64,000 bases of DNA from a bacterium (GTDB lineage Bacteria > Desulfobacterota > JAPLJL01). The stretch covers positions 1 to 64,000 of the forward strand of contig JAQTNV010000007.1 in assembly GCA_028713675.1 (NCBI GenBank), read 5' to 3'. This document shows positions 9,116 to 17,880 of the stretch, piece after piece (position 1 is the first letter of the stretch; the number at the start of each line of letters is the position of its first letter). A model generated the notes under the pieces. That model did no database searches. It saw nothing but the letters and a program-made list of their open reading frames with translations, and was not told the origin of the DNA. The position numbers and the translations under genes are program-made.

Positions 9116-12100
9116 CTAGCCGCCGATCTTTTTCTCGGCCTTTTCCCGGTAATAAACCTTGAGAAAAATGAGCAGCATGATCGGGAAACTGATCAACAGA
9201 ATAATCACCACGATCGTCCCGACCCGGTTCACGCCGCCGTTCGCGAGCGTCCCGCAGCCGAATCCCCCGCGCTTGGAATCGACCATGAACTTGGTGGAAA
9301 GGCCCCCGACGTTCCCGGCCTCGTCCTGGGCCAGGATCTGGAGACTGTGGTCAGGCGGCTTGATGTCGGTCAGGCTGATGATCTTGGAGAACCCGTTGTC
9401 GACGATCTCCCCGCCGTCCAGGCGATAGGCGATCCGGATATTCTCCGGCTGGCTCAGGAAATCCGACGCCTCGACCACGAAGGACGGGTTTTCGTCGGTG
9501 ATAAAGGTGTCCTCGGAAACGTTCTGGAGCTTGAGCCGGGGCGGCTGGTTGTCCACCAGGAAGTCGAGCCGGGCCGGATAGGAATCGGCCGTGCCGTCCG
9601 GGGCGATGGCCATGACCTCGAAGCTGTGTTTGCCCTCCAGCAGGTCCGGCATTTCGAATTTCTGGGAATAGCGGGGGATGCCCCAGAGCCCCCCGTCGAA
9701 CCGGGAGGAATAGCGCAGCTCCTCGACCCCGGTCGTCCCCCGGGCGTCAGAGCCCACGAACCCGATCTTGGTCCCCTTCCGGCCCAGCGCGGCCGCCCCG
9801 GATTGCAGGGGGCTCAAAGCATAGCCCCGCGTCCAGGCGGGATCGGATTCATCCTCGAAAAAGACCCCGGAGGGGGCGCGGATGTAGGTAACCACCGGCG
9901 ACTCGGTCTCGGTTCCGTTTTCGTCGCTTCCCCCGGAGGCCATGTAGGATAACACCGGGCCGAAGGGCCCCGCCGGAACGGGAGGGGCGAGCGAGACCAT
10001 GCCCAAAACCATCGGGAGCAGGCCCTTGAGCATGTCATAATTGACCTTCGTGTCGGGTCCGATGTAAAGGTAGGTGGTCAGGTAATCCCCGGAGCTGTTG
10101 TCGGCGAATAACGGGGGCTGGCTCTCGCGGATGGCCGGGCCGTCCGGCCCGCCCGGGCCGATGGTTTTGAATTGCAGGCCCACGTCCTGCCCGGCGGTCC
10201 CGGGCTTGAAGATCCCGAGCACGGCGCCCACATCCAGCTTGGTTTCGACCATCATCTGCATGTAACCCGAGGCGATCGAGGTGAAAATTCCCGAGAGGGC
10301 ATCCTGCATCTGCGACTGGGTCAGGCGCTGGTCGGCCGCGTACTTGATATCCACCAGCTGGGGGTGGATTTCCGCGAAGATCCGGAAATAATCGGTAAAG
10401 GCGCCCACTTTCGTCGAGAAGGTCGAGCCCTGGTCCCAGCCCCAGTAGCGGAGGGTCTTGACCTGGTTGCGGACATATTCGATGTCTATCCCGATGTCCA
10501 TGTAAGCCTCCATCGAGAAAAGCCGGACCGGTTCATTCAGGACCTTGCCGGGGGTATGGTCGTCGAGGGGGGCCCAGACCTCAAACCGGGAGGGTGGCAG
10601 TTTGGCCATCATCCCGTAAGTTCCGGTGTATATGCCGGCAGCCGTGCCCGAGGAATAAAGATAATTTTTGGGAATAGCCCATAACCCGTTATCCACGGTG
10701 GTAACCGGGCAGGTCCTGATCCCCAGGGAGTTTCCGGTCGCCACGCACCAATAGAGATATGCGGCGGCCCCCCCCCCGTTTTCGTAATATTCCATCCGGA
10801 TCTTGTGCAGGCCCTGGGTCAGCGAGATCGAACCGCAAGTGGGCGGGAACGGGGCCCCCTGGTCGACCCAGGAATTGACGACATTGGTACTATCGATAAA
10901 CAGGCGCACCCCGTCGTCCGTGCGGGTGCAGAAGGTGTAGGTATCGGCAAAAGGAGCCATGACGTAGCCGCTGAAAATCAGGGAGAAATTATCGGCGGTG
11001 GGAAATCGCGAATACCACTGTTTGCCTTTGATATCGCTGGTCACGCAGGCGGGATAGCCGCCGCCCCAGTTGTACCAGACGGTCACGGCGTTGGGGTAAG
11101 CCCCGAGCACCCCGGCATAATTTTCAAAAATGCCCGGGCCCGCCCCGGTGTCGTCGTAGCACTCGCCCTTCAGGCCGCCGGGCTTGGGGTCGGAATTCTG
11201 GGGCATGATGTCCTCGAGGTATTCTACTGGGTACTGATAGGTTCCTTCCCCCATCCGGACCGAGGCCGCCCCCGAGGGGACCAGCTTGATCGAGGCGTAG
11301 CCGTCTCCGTCGGCGACGGATTCAACCCCGGGGGCGAGAAGGGCGAAGGCGGGAACGCGGAGCATCTCGCCCAGGGCGTTGAAGCTGAACCCTCCGGCGG
11401 CCCCGGTGGAGGACGTGCCGAAATTCAGCAGGGAAAAAATATTATCGTGGTTGATGTCCCAGCAGAAGAAATTGGCGGAATAGAGAAGGTTGAAAAGCTC
11501 GGTGAGGACATCCTGGGAAATGGCCAAGCCGATCATGTAGCTGGTGCTCGCGTTCGGGGCGGCGCCCGCGAGCGGCGCGGGCTCCGCGAAGGCCCCGTTC
11601 GCCACGCCCCCGGAAGATCTGAGGCGGTCGGGGTAGGTATACTGGGGCGGATTGATCTCGTGGGTGTCGATGCAGCCCCAGTATTCGTTCCACCGGGGCC
11701 GGATGGCGATGTCCATGTCGACCCGCAGCCGGTTACAGTCGGTCCCGTCGGTACAGGTGGCGCTTGTGCCCTCGATCGGCATCAGGGGGTTAAGGAAAAG
11801 TCCCAAATCGACGATTTGGCCCATCACTTCCATGGTCCCATATCGAGGATCGAGGGGGTCGTAATTGGGCTGGCTGGTCGAGAAAGGCTGGTACTTGCTT
11901 AAGATATTATTCACGTCCATGGGGAAGATCCCGTACGTACAGCCCCCTTCCTTCTCACTCCGGCCCGCGGTGTCGGAAATCCACTTGTCGACCGGGGGGA
12001 TTCCCGTGCTGACTACATGTTTCATGTTATAAGCGGAGATGTTGCAGCGGGAGCCCAAGACCCCGCAGGCGGTGATGCTGTTGTCGCAGGTGCCTCCGTA

Positions 12101-13378
12101 AGTGCTTCGTTTGCAGGCCTCCTGCTGCCCCTGACAGCCCGCCCCGGTGCTGAAGGCCGTGGTCTGGTAATTCGCGCAGGCGGAGTTGATCTGGGCTCCC
12201 GGGCAGCTCCCGTGCAGGATCTGGTTGACCATGGTAACAATCATGTCGTGAATTTCGTTGATCGATTCCGCGTTAACCAGATCGTTGCCCCCGTCCTCCC
12301 CGTCCTCAAAGTCGCAGTTGAGGTTTTGCCCCACATTTCCCTGCGCCTGGGCTCCCTTGAAATCCATCTGGCCGTCGGTAACGCAGATATCAATGAGAGA
12401 GGGTTCGCCGGAGATGGGATTGACCGCTGTGACCATTCTCAGGTCCATCCTGAGAATCAGGGCTTCCGTGTATATGCGGGTCAGCCCGTTGACATCCCCT
12501 CTCAGGTACATCTCCACGCAAACCTCGCTGGAGCCCACTTTCTTATATCCGGTGCTGCTGTATTTGCCCACCACGCTCGATTGCGGGATGGTCAGGTAGG
12601 TCGTGGTATTCGGGGGCCAATTGATGACCGGGTCGCCGGCGACGTAATTCGCGTTGCCCGGATCGTAGCTCTGGTTCACGTTGTAAAGAGCGATGACAAG
12701 CCGGAGATCGGTTTGGGAGGCGTTATAACGGAAAGGGAATATTTTTACAAATGCCCGGTTGGCGAAAAGCATGTTTTGAGCCAGGCCGCCGGTGTTGCCG
12801 AAGCAGGTGCCGTTGGCATTAGCCCCGCCGTCCCCCATGATTATGCAGAGGTCGGAAGAGACCGGATCGGTAACGGCCATGCATATATCCATCCCGCAGA
12901 GAAGGGTCTGGAGGGTAGGCCACAGGAGGTCAAGATGATCCCGGAACATTTCCTCGATAAGGTTCTCCACCCAGTCGATCATCCCGTAAAATTCCCCGGC
13001 GTCGGCGTGGTTATCCCCGGGAAACATGATCACCGAGGTGGCCCCGGCGCGGTTCAGGGCGTTGTGATCGGTGCAGTAGTTGGCGTCACCGGTTCCGCCG
13101 GCGGCCACGTGGCAGCCCAGGCCGGTGCAGTTGGCGGTCGAACCGGTACACGCGTTGGCGGCATTATCATTAGTATTGGGAAAGCACCGGCAGCCCCGGT
13201 CCAGGTCCCCGTATGTCACCGTGAAGCTGATCGCGTTTGGAAGCCGGTTGGCGTATTTCACGGAATACCACGGGTCAATCCCGCCGCCCTCGTTCCCGTT
13301 CGAGGCGCTCAGTACCCCGGCGATAAAAGCGACGGGAAAAATAACAAGGAGGGGAAATAACCAATATGATTTTTTCAT
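9116..13378 (-). CDS. Giant cysteine-rich surface protein with PA14 domain and C-terminal membrane anchor
   Basis: The ATG at 13378 has a perfect AGGAGG 8 nt upstream; a TTG one codon earlier is less likely. The 1420-aa product has an N-terminal signal (WLFPLLVIFPVAFIAGVLSA), a long cysteine-rich region not recognised, a PA14-like module at about 733-880 (GGLKGECYDD, RTDDGVRLFIDS, HKIRMEYYENGG), Ig-like segments near 1180-1370 and a C-terminal membrane helix followed by KVYYREKAEKK. It should therefore be anchored with most of the chain outside. It is the promoter-proximal gene of the two-gene PA14 operon. The function is unknown; a filament, adhesin or surface-layer component is possible. 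Confidence 0.85.
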   Translation of the reverse strand: MKKSYWLFPLLVIFPVAFIAGVLSASNGNEGGGIDPWYSVKYANRLPNAISFTVTYGDLDRGCRCFPNTNDNAANACTGSTANCTGLGCHVAAGGTGDANYCTDHNALNRAGATSVIMFPGDNHADAGEFYGMIDWVENLIEEMFRDHLDLLWPTLQTLLCGMDICMAVTDPVSSDLCIIMGDGGANANGTCFGNTGGLAQNMLFANRAFVKIFPFRYNASQTDLRLVIALYNVNQSYDPGNANYVAGDPVINWPPNTTTYLTIPQSSVVGKYSSTGYKKVGSSEVCVEMYLRGDVNGLTRIYTEALILRMDLRMVTAVNPISGEPSLIDICVTDGQMDFKGAQAQGNVGQNLNCDFEDGEDGGNDLVNAESINEIHDMIVTMVNQILHGSCPGAQINSACANYQTTAFSTGAGCQGQQEACKRSTYGGTCDNSITACGVLGSRCNISAYNMKHVVSTGIPPVDKWISDTAGRSEKEGGCTYGIFPMDVNNILSKYQPFSTSQPNYDPLDPRYGTMEVMGQIVDLGLFLNPLMPIEGTSATCTDGTDCNRLRVDMDIAIRPRWNEYWGCIDTHEINPPQYTYPDRLRSSGGVANGAFAEPAPLAGAAPNASTSYMIGLAISQDVLTELFNLLYSANFFCWDINHDNIFSLLNFGTSSTGAAGGFSFNALGEMLRVPAFALLAPGVESVADGDGYASIKLVPSGAASVRMGEGTYQYPVEYLEDIMPQNSDPKPGGLKGECYDDTGAGPGIFENYAGVLGAYPNAVTVWYNWGGGYPACVTSDIKGKQWYSRFPTADNFSLIFSGYVMAPFADTYTFCTRTDDGVRLFIDSTNVVNSWVDQGAPFPPTCGSISLTQGLHKIRMEYYENGGGAAAYLYWCVATGNSLGIRTCPVTTVDNGLWAIPKNYLYSSGTAAGIYTGTYGMMAKLPPSRFEVWAPLDDHTPGKVLNEPVRLFSMEAYMDIGIDIEYVRNQVKTLRYWGWDQGSTFSTKVGAFTDYFRIFAEIHPQLVDIKYAADQRLTQSQMQDALSGIFTSIASGYMQMMVETKLDVGAVLGIFKPGTAGQDVGLQFKTIGPGGPDGPAIRESQPPLFADNSSGDYLTTYLYIGPDTKVNYDMLKGLLPMVLGMVSLAPPVPAGPFGPVLSYMASGGSDENGTETESPVVTYIRAPSGVFFEDESDPAWTRGYALSPLQSGAAALGRKGTKIGFVGSDARGTTGVEELRYSSRFDGGLWGIPRYSQKFEMPDLLEGKHSFEVMAIAPDGTADSYPARLDFLVDNQPPRLKLQNVSEDTFITDENPSFVVEASDFLSQPENIRIAYRLDGGEIVDNGFSKIISLTDIKPPDHSLQILAQDEAGNVGGLSTKFMVDSKRGGFGCGTLANGGVNRVGTIVVIILLISFPIMLLIFLKVYYREKAEKKIGG

Positions 13379-13446
13379 CAAACCAACCTCCTGATTATCA
13401 ATCTAGGGATCAAGCCCATTTAATCCGACTGTATTTGCTTGTACGT

Positions 13447-13476
13447 ATGATACCTTCGGCTGTCTTTGCTTGTCAA
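13447..13476 (-). promoter_or_regulatory. Sigma70-type promoter of the PA14 operon
   Basis: On the minus strand TTGACA (13471-13476), an 18-nt spacer and TATCAT (13447-13452) precede the gene at 13378, leaving a leader of about 60 nt. Confidence 0.6.
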
Positions 13477-13478
13477 AC

Positions 13479-13739
13479 AAATTATAAAGCAAATATCGTT
13501 CCCTATCTTATATTTATTCTAATATAAATAAAATTATTTTGCCCCTCGCAAAAACGAAGAAAAAACTATGGAATAACCAATACTTCGCAGAAAAGCTGAA
13601 ACAAAATTTCCAGAATAGCATTCCTGCAAATATCCCGGAAATTACCGATTATCAGAAAATCTACTGTTATTTGTAAGGATTGGGAAAATTTTTCCCGCGA
13701 AATTTTTCTTTGGTAACTAATTAAATGGGCCGAAGAATT
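13479..13739. other. AT-rich intergenic region, nothing recognised
   Basis: Between the PA14 promoter and the end of the membrane-protein gene at 13740 I see only AT-rich sequence. There is no coding frame, clear terminator or palindromic repeat. Confidence 0.6.
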
Positions 13740-14648
13740 TTATCTCAAAGAAAGACCCCTGCCCTGATAAGCGTAATAAAAAGCGAATAAAATAATAGGG
13801 GTTGCGCCGTATAAAATATACTTGATGAATTTATTTCCGCCCGGGTTAAGAAAAATGCCGCGCAAGCCCAGGACAAGTATAAATACCCCGAAAACATACG
13901 CGATAATCCCGCCGTACTGCAGAAAGGGCATCCTCGGGGGACGAAATATTTCCTCATGAATCCCGAGGAACAACAGCACGAAAGAAAAAACGAAAATGGC
14001 GATGATCCAGGCCGCCCGTCCGGAAGAAGAAACGCCCGGAGCCCCCGGCCTTCCCGTTTCATACCAGGCCCGGCCCAGATTGGCGCCCAGGACCGGCAGC
14101 CAGAAAATCAACATGGCGAGACCGATCTCCAGATCCGGGAAAAATTTCCTGGTGATGATCGTCCAGGCGAAAAACAGGGGAAGAGGAGCCAGGAGAAGCG
14201 CACCGGCCATCTCCCGGAGGTAGTGGACCGGGCCGGCCGCCCGGGAAGAAAGCCAATGCCAGTAAAAAAGCAGACCCGAACCGAGAATCCAGGCGGCCAG
14301 AGGCTCCCAGGCCCGGAAGAAAGCCATCACCCCGATGGGAACACCGATTCCCGCCACGATTACCGCCCCGAGCTCAAACCAGCTCAAAGACCTGGGCGCG
14401 AGGATTTCCCGGAAAGCCCTCCCCGCAATTGCCGCCCCGATCACTGCCGGATAAATCACAATGACAATCATTACGAGAATCGGGGTCAGAAAAACTTGAT
14501 GACGGGGATGATTCAGGCTTCCACCCATCCCCAGGCCTACCGTTACAGCCAGTATGGGAATCAGAACCTCTGGGGCCATTACCAGCCGCAAATATTCCCA
14601 AAGCCGTCCCTTAAATTTCTCTGGAATAATCCCAAGCATATTCGTCAT
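13740..14648 (-). CDS. Polytopic membrane protein of unknown function
   Basis: The 302-aa product starts at an ATG with AGGA about 7 nt upstream. It has eight or nine predicted membrane helices, including PEVLIPILAVTVGLGMG, PILVMIVIVIYPAVIGAAIA and WIIAIFVFSFVLLFLGI. The topology is reminiscent of UbiA-type prenyltransferases, but the aspartate-rich NDxxDxxxD motifs are missing, so I do not assign that function. It is the last gene of a minus-strand unit with GT39 and a radical SAM protein, 97 bp behind the latter, so a role in the same lipid or glycan pathway is an inference from position. Confidence 0.7.
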   Translation of the reverse strand: MTNMLGIIPEKFKGRLWEYLRLVMAPEVLIPILAVTVGLGMGGSLNHPRHQVFLTPILVMIVIVIYPAVIGAAIAGRAFREILAPRSLSWFELGAVIVAGIGVPIGVMAFFRAWEPLAAWILGSGLLFYWHWLSSRAAGPVHYLREMAGALLLAPLPLFFAWTIITRKFFPDLEIGLAMLIFWLPVLGANLGRAWYETGRPGAPGVSSSGRAAWIIAIFVFSFVLLFLGIHEEIFRPPRMPFLQYGGIIAYVFGVFILVLGLRGIFLNPGGNKFIKYILYGATPIILFAFYYAYQGRGLSLR

Positions 14649-14745
14649 AAGGCATCCTAGTTTGATTCTGCCGGTTTTGAACTATCTTACCAGAAGCGGG
14701 AAAAACTTCGCCACCCGGATCCGGATTTCCGGCGGCCCCGGACCT

Positions 14746-16167
14746 CTAGCATTTCAATACATATTTCTTAAACTGGAACCAGACGGACAAAAATAAAACC
14801 CGGAGCCGAACGATGCGGAACAGATTCAGGATTTTTCCGGGCCGGAGATAAAATCTCACATAACCCCTGATTTGCCAGCGTTCCAGGATGTCCGGGGTGA
14901 GGATCAGGTTTCCAAAAGCGGATTTGATTTGCTTCTGGTAGGAAGACCAGGGCACCCCGGAGAATCCTTCCTTCCCAGCCCGCGCTTTCATTTCCTCCGC
15001 CACCCTCGTTCCCGGATAGGGGACCAGGCGCGCCCAGACCAGGTAATCGGGATCCCAGGCCAGAACCGTTTTCAGGGATTTTTCGATCTCGCTTTCGGTT
15101 TCCCCGGGATGCCCGATGATGAAATCCAGCTGGACCTGGAGGCCGGCCTCCCGGGCCCACCGGACCGCGGCTTCAATCTGCTCGGGGAGGATTTTTTTCT
15201 CGCTCTGTTCCAGGACCTTCGCGGCCCCGGATTCCGCCCCATAAGTTATCAGGAAAAACCCGGCCCGCTTCAGCTGGCGGAGAATTTCCGGGTCCACCAG
15301 GTCAACCCGGGTCTGTGCGGAAAATCGGGTCTTCCGATTGATCCCTTCCCGGACCAGCGCTTCGCCCAGCCGCCAGGCCCATTCCCGGTCGCTGGTCAGA
15401 TTTTCGTCGATCCAGGAAACCTGCCGGGCGCCGAACTTTTCAATCCGGAGCCGGAGCTCGGAAAGAACCGATTCCAGGGAACGCCGCCGGATTTTCGACC
15501 CCATCAGCTTGAAGCAGAAATTGCAGGAATACGGACAGCCCCGGGACGCCTGGATGGGGATTTCCCGATGTTTTTTCGACAGGCCGTAAGAAGCCGGATA
15601 TTTTTTCAGGGGAAAAAGCTCGAAGGCCGGGAATGGCAGCGCATCCAGGTCCGGGATGAAGGGGCGGGGAGGATTAACCCAGATCCCTCCCTCCTCCCGG
15701 CCGGCCACCCCCGGGATCCCCCTTAACGGCCCGGCTTCCCGAAAGGCCCGGGCCATCTCCGGAAAATTCACCTCCCCTTCCCCGGAAACCGCGAAGTCGA
15801 AATCCGGAAATTCCTTCAGGGTCAGTTCCGGAAGGGCGGTGGGATGACACCCACCCACGATTACGTGAATATCCGGATTTATCCGTTTAATAATCCCGGC
15901 GGCCGCCCCGGCTTCCTCAACCTGTTCGGTGAATGCGGTGATGCCCGCGATGTCCGGACCGGCTTTCAGAACCGCCCGGCCGAATTCTCTCCCGCTGAGA
16001 TTTTGGACCTGCGCGTCCAAAACCTCGACCGTGAATCCGCCCTGCCGCAGAACCGCCGCCAGACAAGCCAGTCCCATGTGGGGGGTATTGGTCGTGGAGG
16101 TCAGAAACCGTTCCCCCCCGGGTTTCACCGGCGGGACAACCAGGAGAATTTTATTCGGAGGTTTCAC
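14746..16167 (-). CDS. B12-type radical SAM protein RS1
   Basis: The 473-aa product has an N-terminal cobalamin-binding-type Rossmann domain with HMGLACLAAVL, IVGGCHPTALP and VSGEGE, a TIM-barrel radical SAM domain with CPYSCNFC (Cys 211, 215, 218, the CX3CX2C cluster ligands), and a C-terminal RFYLRPGKI motif near 438. Family members use a [4Fe-4S] cluster, SAM and often cobalamin for methylation, cyclisation or carbon-carbon bond chemistry. The GTG start overlaps the GT39 stop in GTGA, so the two are translationally coupled. Its closest relative here is RS5 at 22269, with shared DAQVxxL and GITAxTEQxEEAG stretches. The substrate is not predictable. Confidence 0.9.
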   Translation of the reverse strand: MKPPNKILLVVPPVKPGGERFLTSTTNTPHMGLACLAAVLRQGGFTVEVLDAQVQNLSGREFGRAVLKAGPDIAGITAFTEQVEEAGAAAGIIKRINPDIHVIVGGCHPTALPELTLKEFPDFDFAVSGEGEVNFPEMARAFREAGPLRGIPGVAGREEGGIWVNPPRPFIPDLDALPFPAFELFPLKKYPASYGLSKKHREIPIQASRGCPYSCNFCFKLMGSKIRRRSLESVLSELRLRIEKFGARQVSWIDENLTSDREWAWRLGEALVREGINRKTRFSAQTRVDLVDPEILRQLKRAGFFLITYGAESGAAKVLEQSEKKILPEQIEAAVRWAREAGLQVQLDFIIGHPGETESEIEKSLKTVLAWDPDYLVWARLVPYPGTRVAEEMKARAGKEGFSGVPWSSYQKQIKSAFGNLILTPDILERWQIRGYVRFYLRPGKILNLFRIVRLRVLFLSVWFQFKKYVLKC

Positions 16168-17798
16168 TTCATTTTCCGGTAAATCTCAAACCGGTAGCCC
16201 CGGATCAGGGGAAAAACCAGTCCCGCCGCCTTCCGCCACCACGGGGAGAAATTGATCGTTTCCGCCAGCCGGTAATCGAATTTTCCCCCTCGTAATTTTT
16301 CCGAGGTTTCCCATCCCTCCTGCGAATGGAAAAATCCGGCGTCCTTCTCCAAGGTTTCCGCCGCCAATACCACGATATAATCGTATCCGCCCGATCTGAT
16401 TAAATCGTCGTTAAAATTCGAGGACTGGGCCACCCTCTGGAATTGCCCCTGCCAGAAGGTCGGATCGGGCGTGAAGAACCATCCGGTCAGGATCGCTTTT
16501 TCATTTTCGCGGACTTCGGCTTTCAACCACCTCCCGAGGTCGTTATGGATTGTATATAGCGGCTGAATTTGGGGATAAACGATATCCGAAAGGCAGAAAA
16601 TCACCAAAAACCCGCAGAGCAATCCCTTGAATATTTTTTTCCAGTCTGCTTGCCGCTCCCACCCCGAAACAAAAAAATAAGCCCCGGACAAGGCCACGAA
16701 AGGAAGCAGGGGAAAATAATGCTGGTGAAAAGCATAAAGCATGATCCCCCCGGCGAAAACAAAATAACCCAGCGGGAAAATAAACAGCAACAAAAGTTTC
16801 CCTTTCGCTTCTTTCCCGATCTCCCATGCGCCGCCCGCCGCGGCCAGGAAAAGGAAGGGGGTGTAAATCGCGGGAAAGAGCAGAAATATCTGGAAGATAT
16901 ATCGCTGGTAGATCAGCGAATGGAAGTAGGAAAAATGAGGGACCTGGCGTTGCTGAAAAAACGGCAGCATCTCCCGGACAAAAGCCGGCCAATCGAAAAA
17001 AACGAAAGGATTGAAAAGAAAGAAAACGAGCAACGCGACATATGCCGCCAGCCATAACTTCGGGGAGAATAACGCCCGGCCAATCCACTTATACCCCCGT
17101 TTCCCTTCAGCCGGAAAAAATCCGAGCAGGTGCGCTCCCAGGACCGGGAGAAAAGCCAGAAAGTTATACTTGGCCGCCAGGGCAATTCCCGCCGAGAGAC
17201 CCGCCCATAAATAATCCTTGAACCTGGCTTCCTTTTTCTCCATTATCCCGATGGAAAAATAAAGGGCGGCCAGGGAACCGAGCGCGGAAAAAATATCCAC
17301 ATTGAAGATTTGGGAGCGCTCGACCGCAAGCGGCACGATCGCCACGAAAAATGCCGCCAGCAGACCGACTCTCTGATTGAAAAGACGCTTGCCGACCAGG
17401 AAGGAAAGGTAACTTAAAAATACACCCGCGAATACGCAAAAAAGGCGGCCCAGGTAGAAAAGAGCATATTCATTGCCCCAGGGAAGGAAGGATCTGCTCG
17501 TCTCGAAAGCCGAGTGCCATCCTCCGCCATGGAAAAACGCTGAGAAGTGGAAGTAAAACCAGTAAATTATAGTGGTAACATATATTAAAAAGGCGCCATA
17601 CTTGAAATTATGCGGATTCCAATCCCCGGTTTTGATAATGGCCAGGGCGGAATTCACGATCCGCAGTTCGTCCGGATTGATAAAATAAGGTATCAGCAAA
17701 TCCAGGCCGCGGACCCGGAGCCAAAAGGCAAAAACCAGGATAAATCCAAGCAGGAAGGAATCCCGCGGTCTTTTTCCCAGACTCCATATGATGTTCAT
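16164..17798 (-). CDS. GT39-type membrane glycosyltransferase (GT-C fold), paralogue 1
   Basis: The 544-aa product has about 11-12 membrane helices and an acidic pair in the first outer loop (D43-E44 in NPDELRI), as expected for GT39/ArnT/PMT-type enzymes. These take a sugar from a polyprenyl-phosphate donor on the outer face of the inner membrane. The stretch TGDWNPHNFKYGAF and a later SQIFNVD motif place it with the four paralogues at 25755-32551, although it is the most divergent. I prefer the ATG at 17798 over a TTG one codon upstream. It is the first gene of a three-gene unit with RS1 and the unknown membrane protein. Confidence 0.85.
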   Translation of the reverse strand: MNIIWSLGKRPRDSFLLGFILVFAFWLRVRGLDLLIPYFINPDELRIVNSALAIIKTGDWNPHNFKYGAFLIYVTTIIYWFYFHFSAFFHGGGWHSAFETSRSFLPWGNEYALFYLGRLFCVFAGVFLSYLSFLVGKRLFNQRVGLLAAFFVAIVPLAVERSQIFNVDIFSALGSLAALYFSIGIMEKKEARFKDYLWAGLSAGIALAAKYNFLAFLPVLGAHLLGFFPAEGKRGYKWIGRALFSPKLWLAAYVALLVFFLFNPFVFFDWPAFVREMLPFFQQRQVPHFSYFHSLIYQRYIFQIFLLFPAIYTPFLFLAAAGGAWEIGKEAKGKLLLLFIFPLGYFVFAGGIMLYAFHQHYFPLLPFVALSGAYFFVSGWERQADWKKIFKGLLCGFLVIFCLSDIVYPQIQPLYTIHNDLGRWLKAEVRENEKAILTGWFFTPDPTFWQGQFQRVAQSSNFNDDLIRSGGYDYIVVLAAETLEKDAGFFHSQEGWETSEKLRGGKFDYRLAETINFSPWWRKAAGLVFPLIRGYRFEIYRKMK

Positions 17799-17880
17799 CA
17801 AGTTTATTTTCCGGATTCACGCAAACTGGTTCGGCCCGGCTCTCCTTATTATTTTATTTTAATTATAATTCCCTTTACAA

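Noticed and set aside
12017..13360. 447-aa plus-strand frame opposite the 1420-aa PA14 protein
   Set aside because: It has no recognisable domain, and the minus-strand gene has a signal peptide, PA14 domain, promoter and ribosome-binding site.
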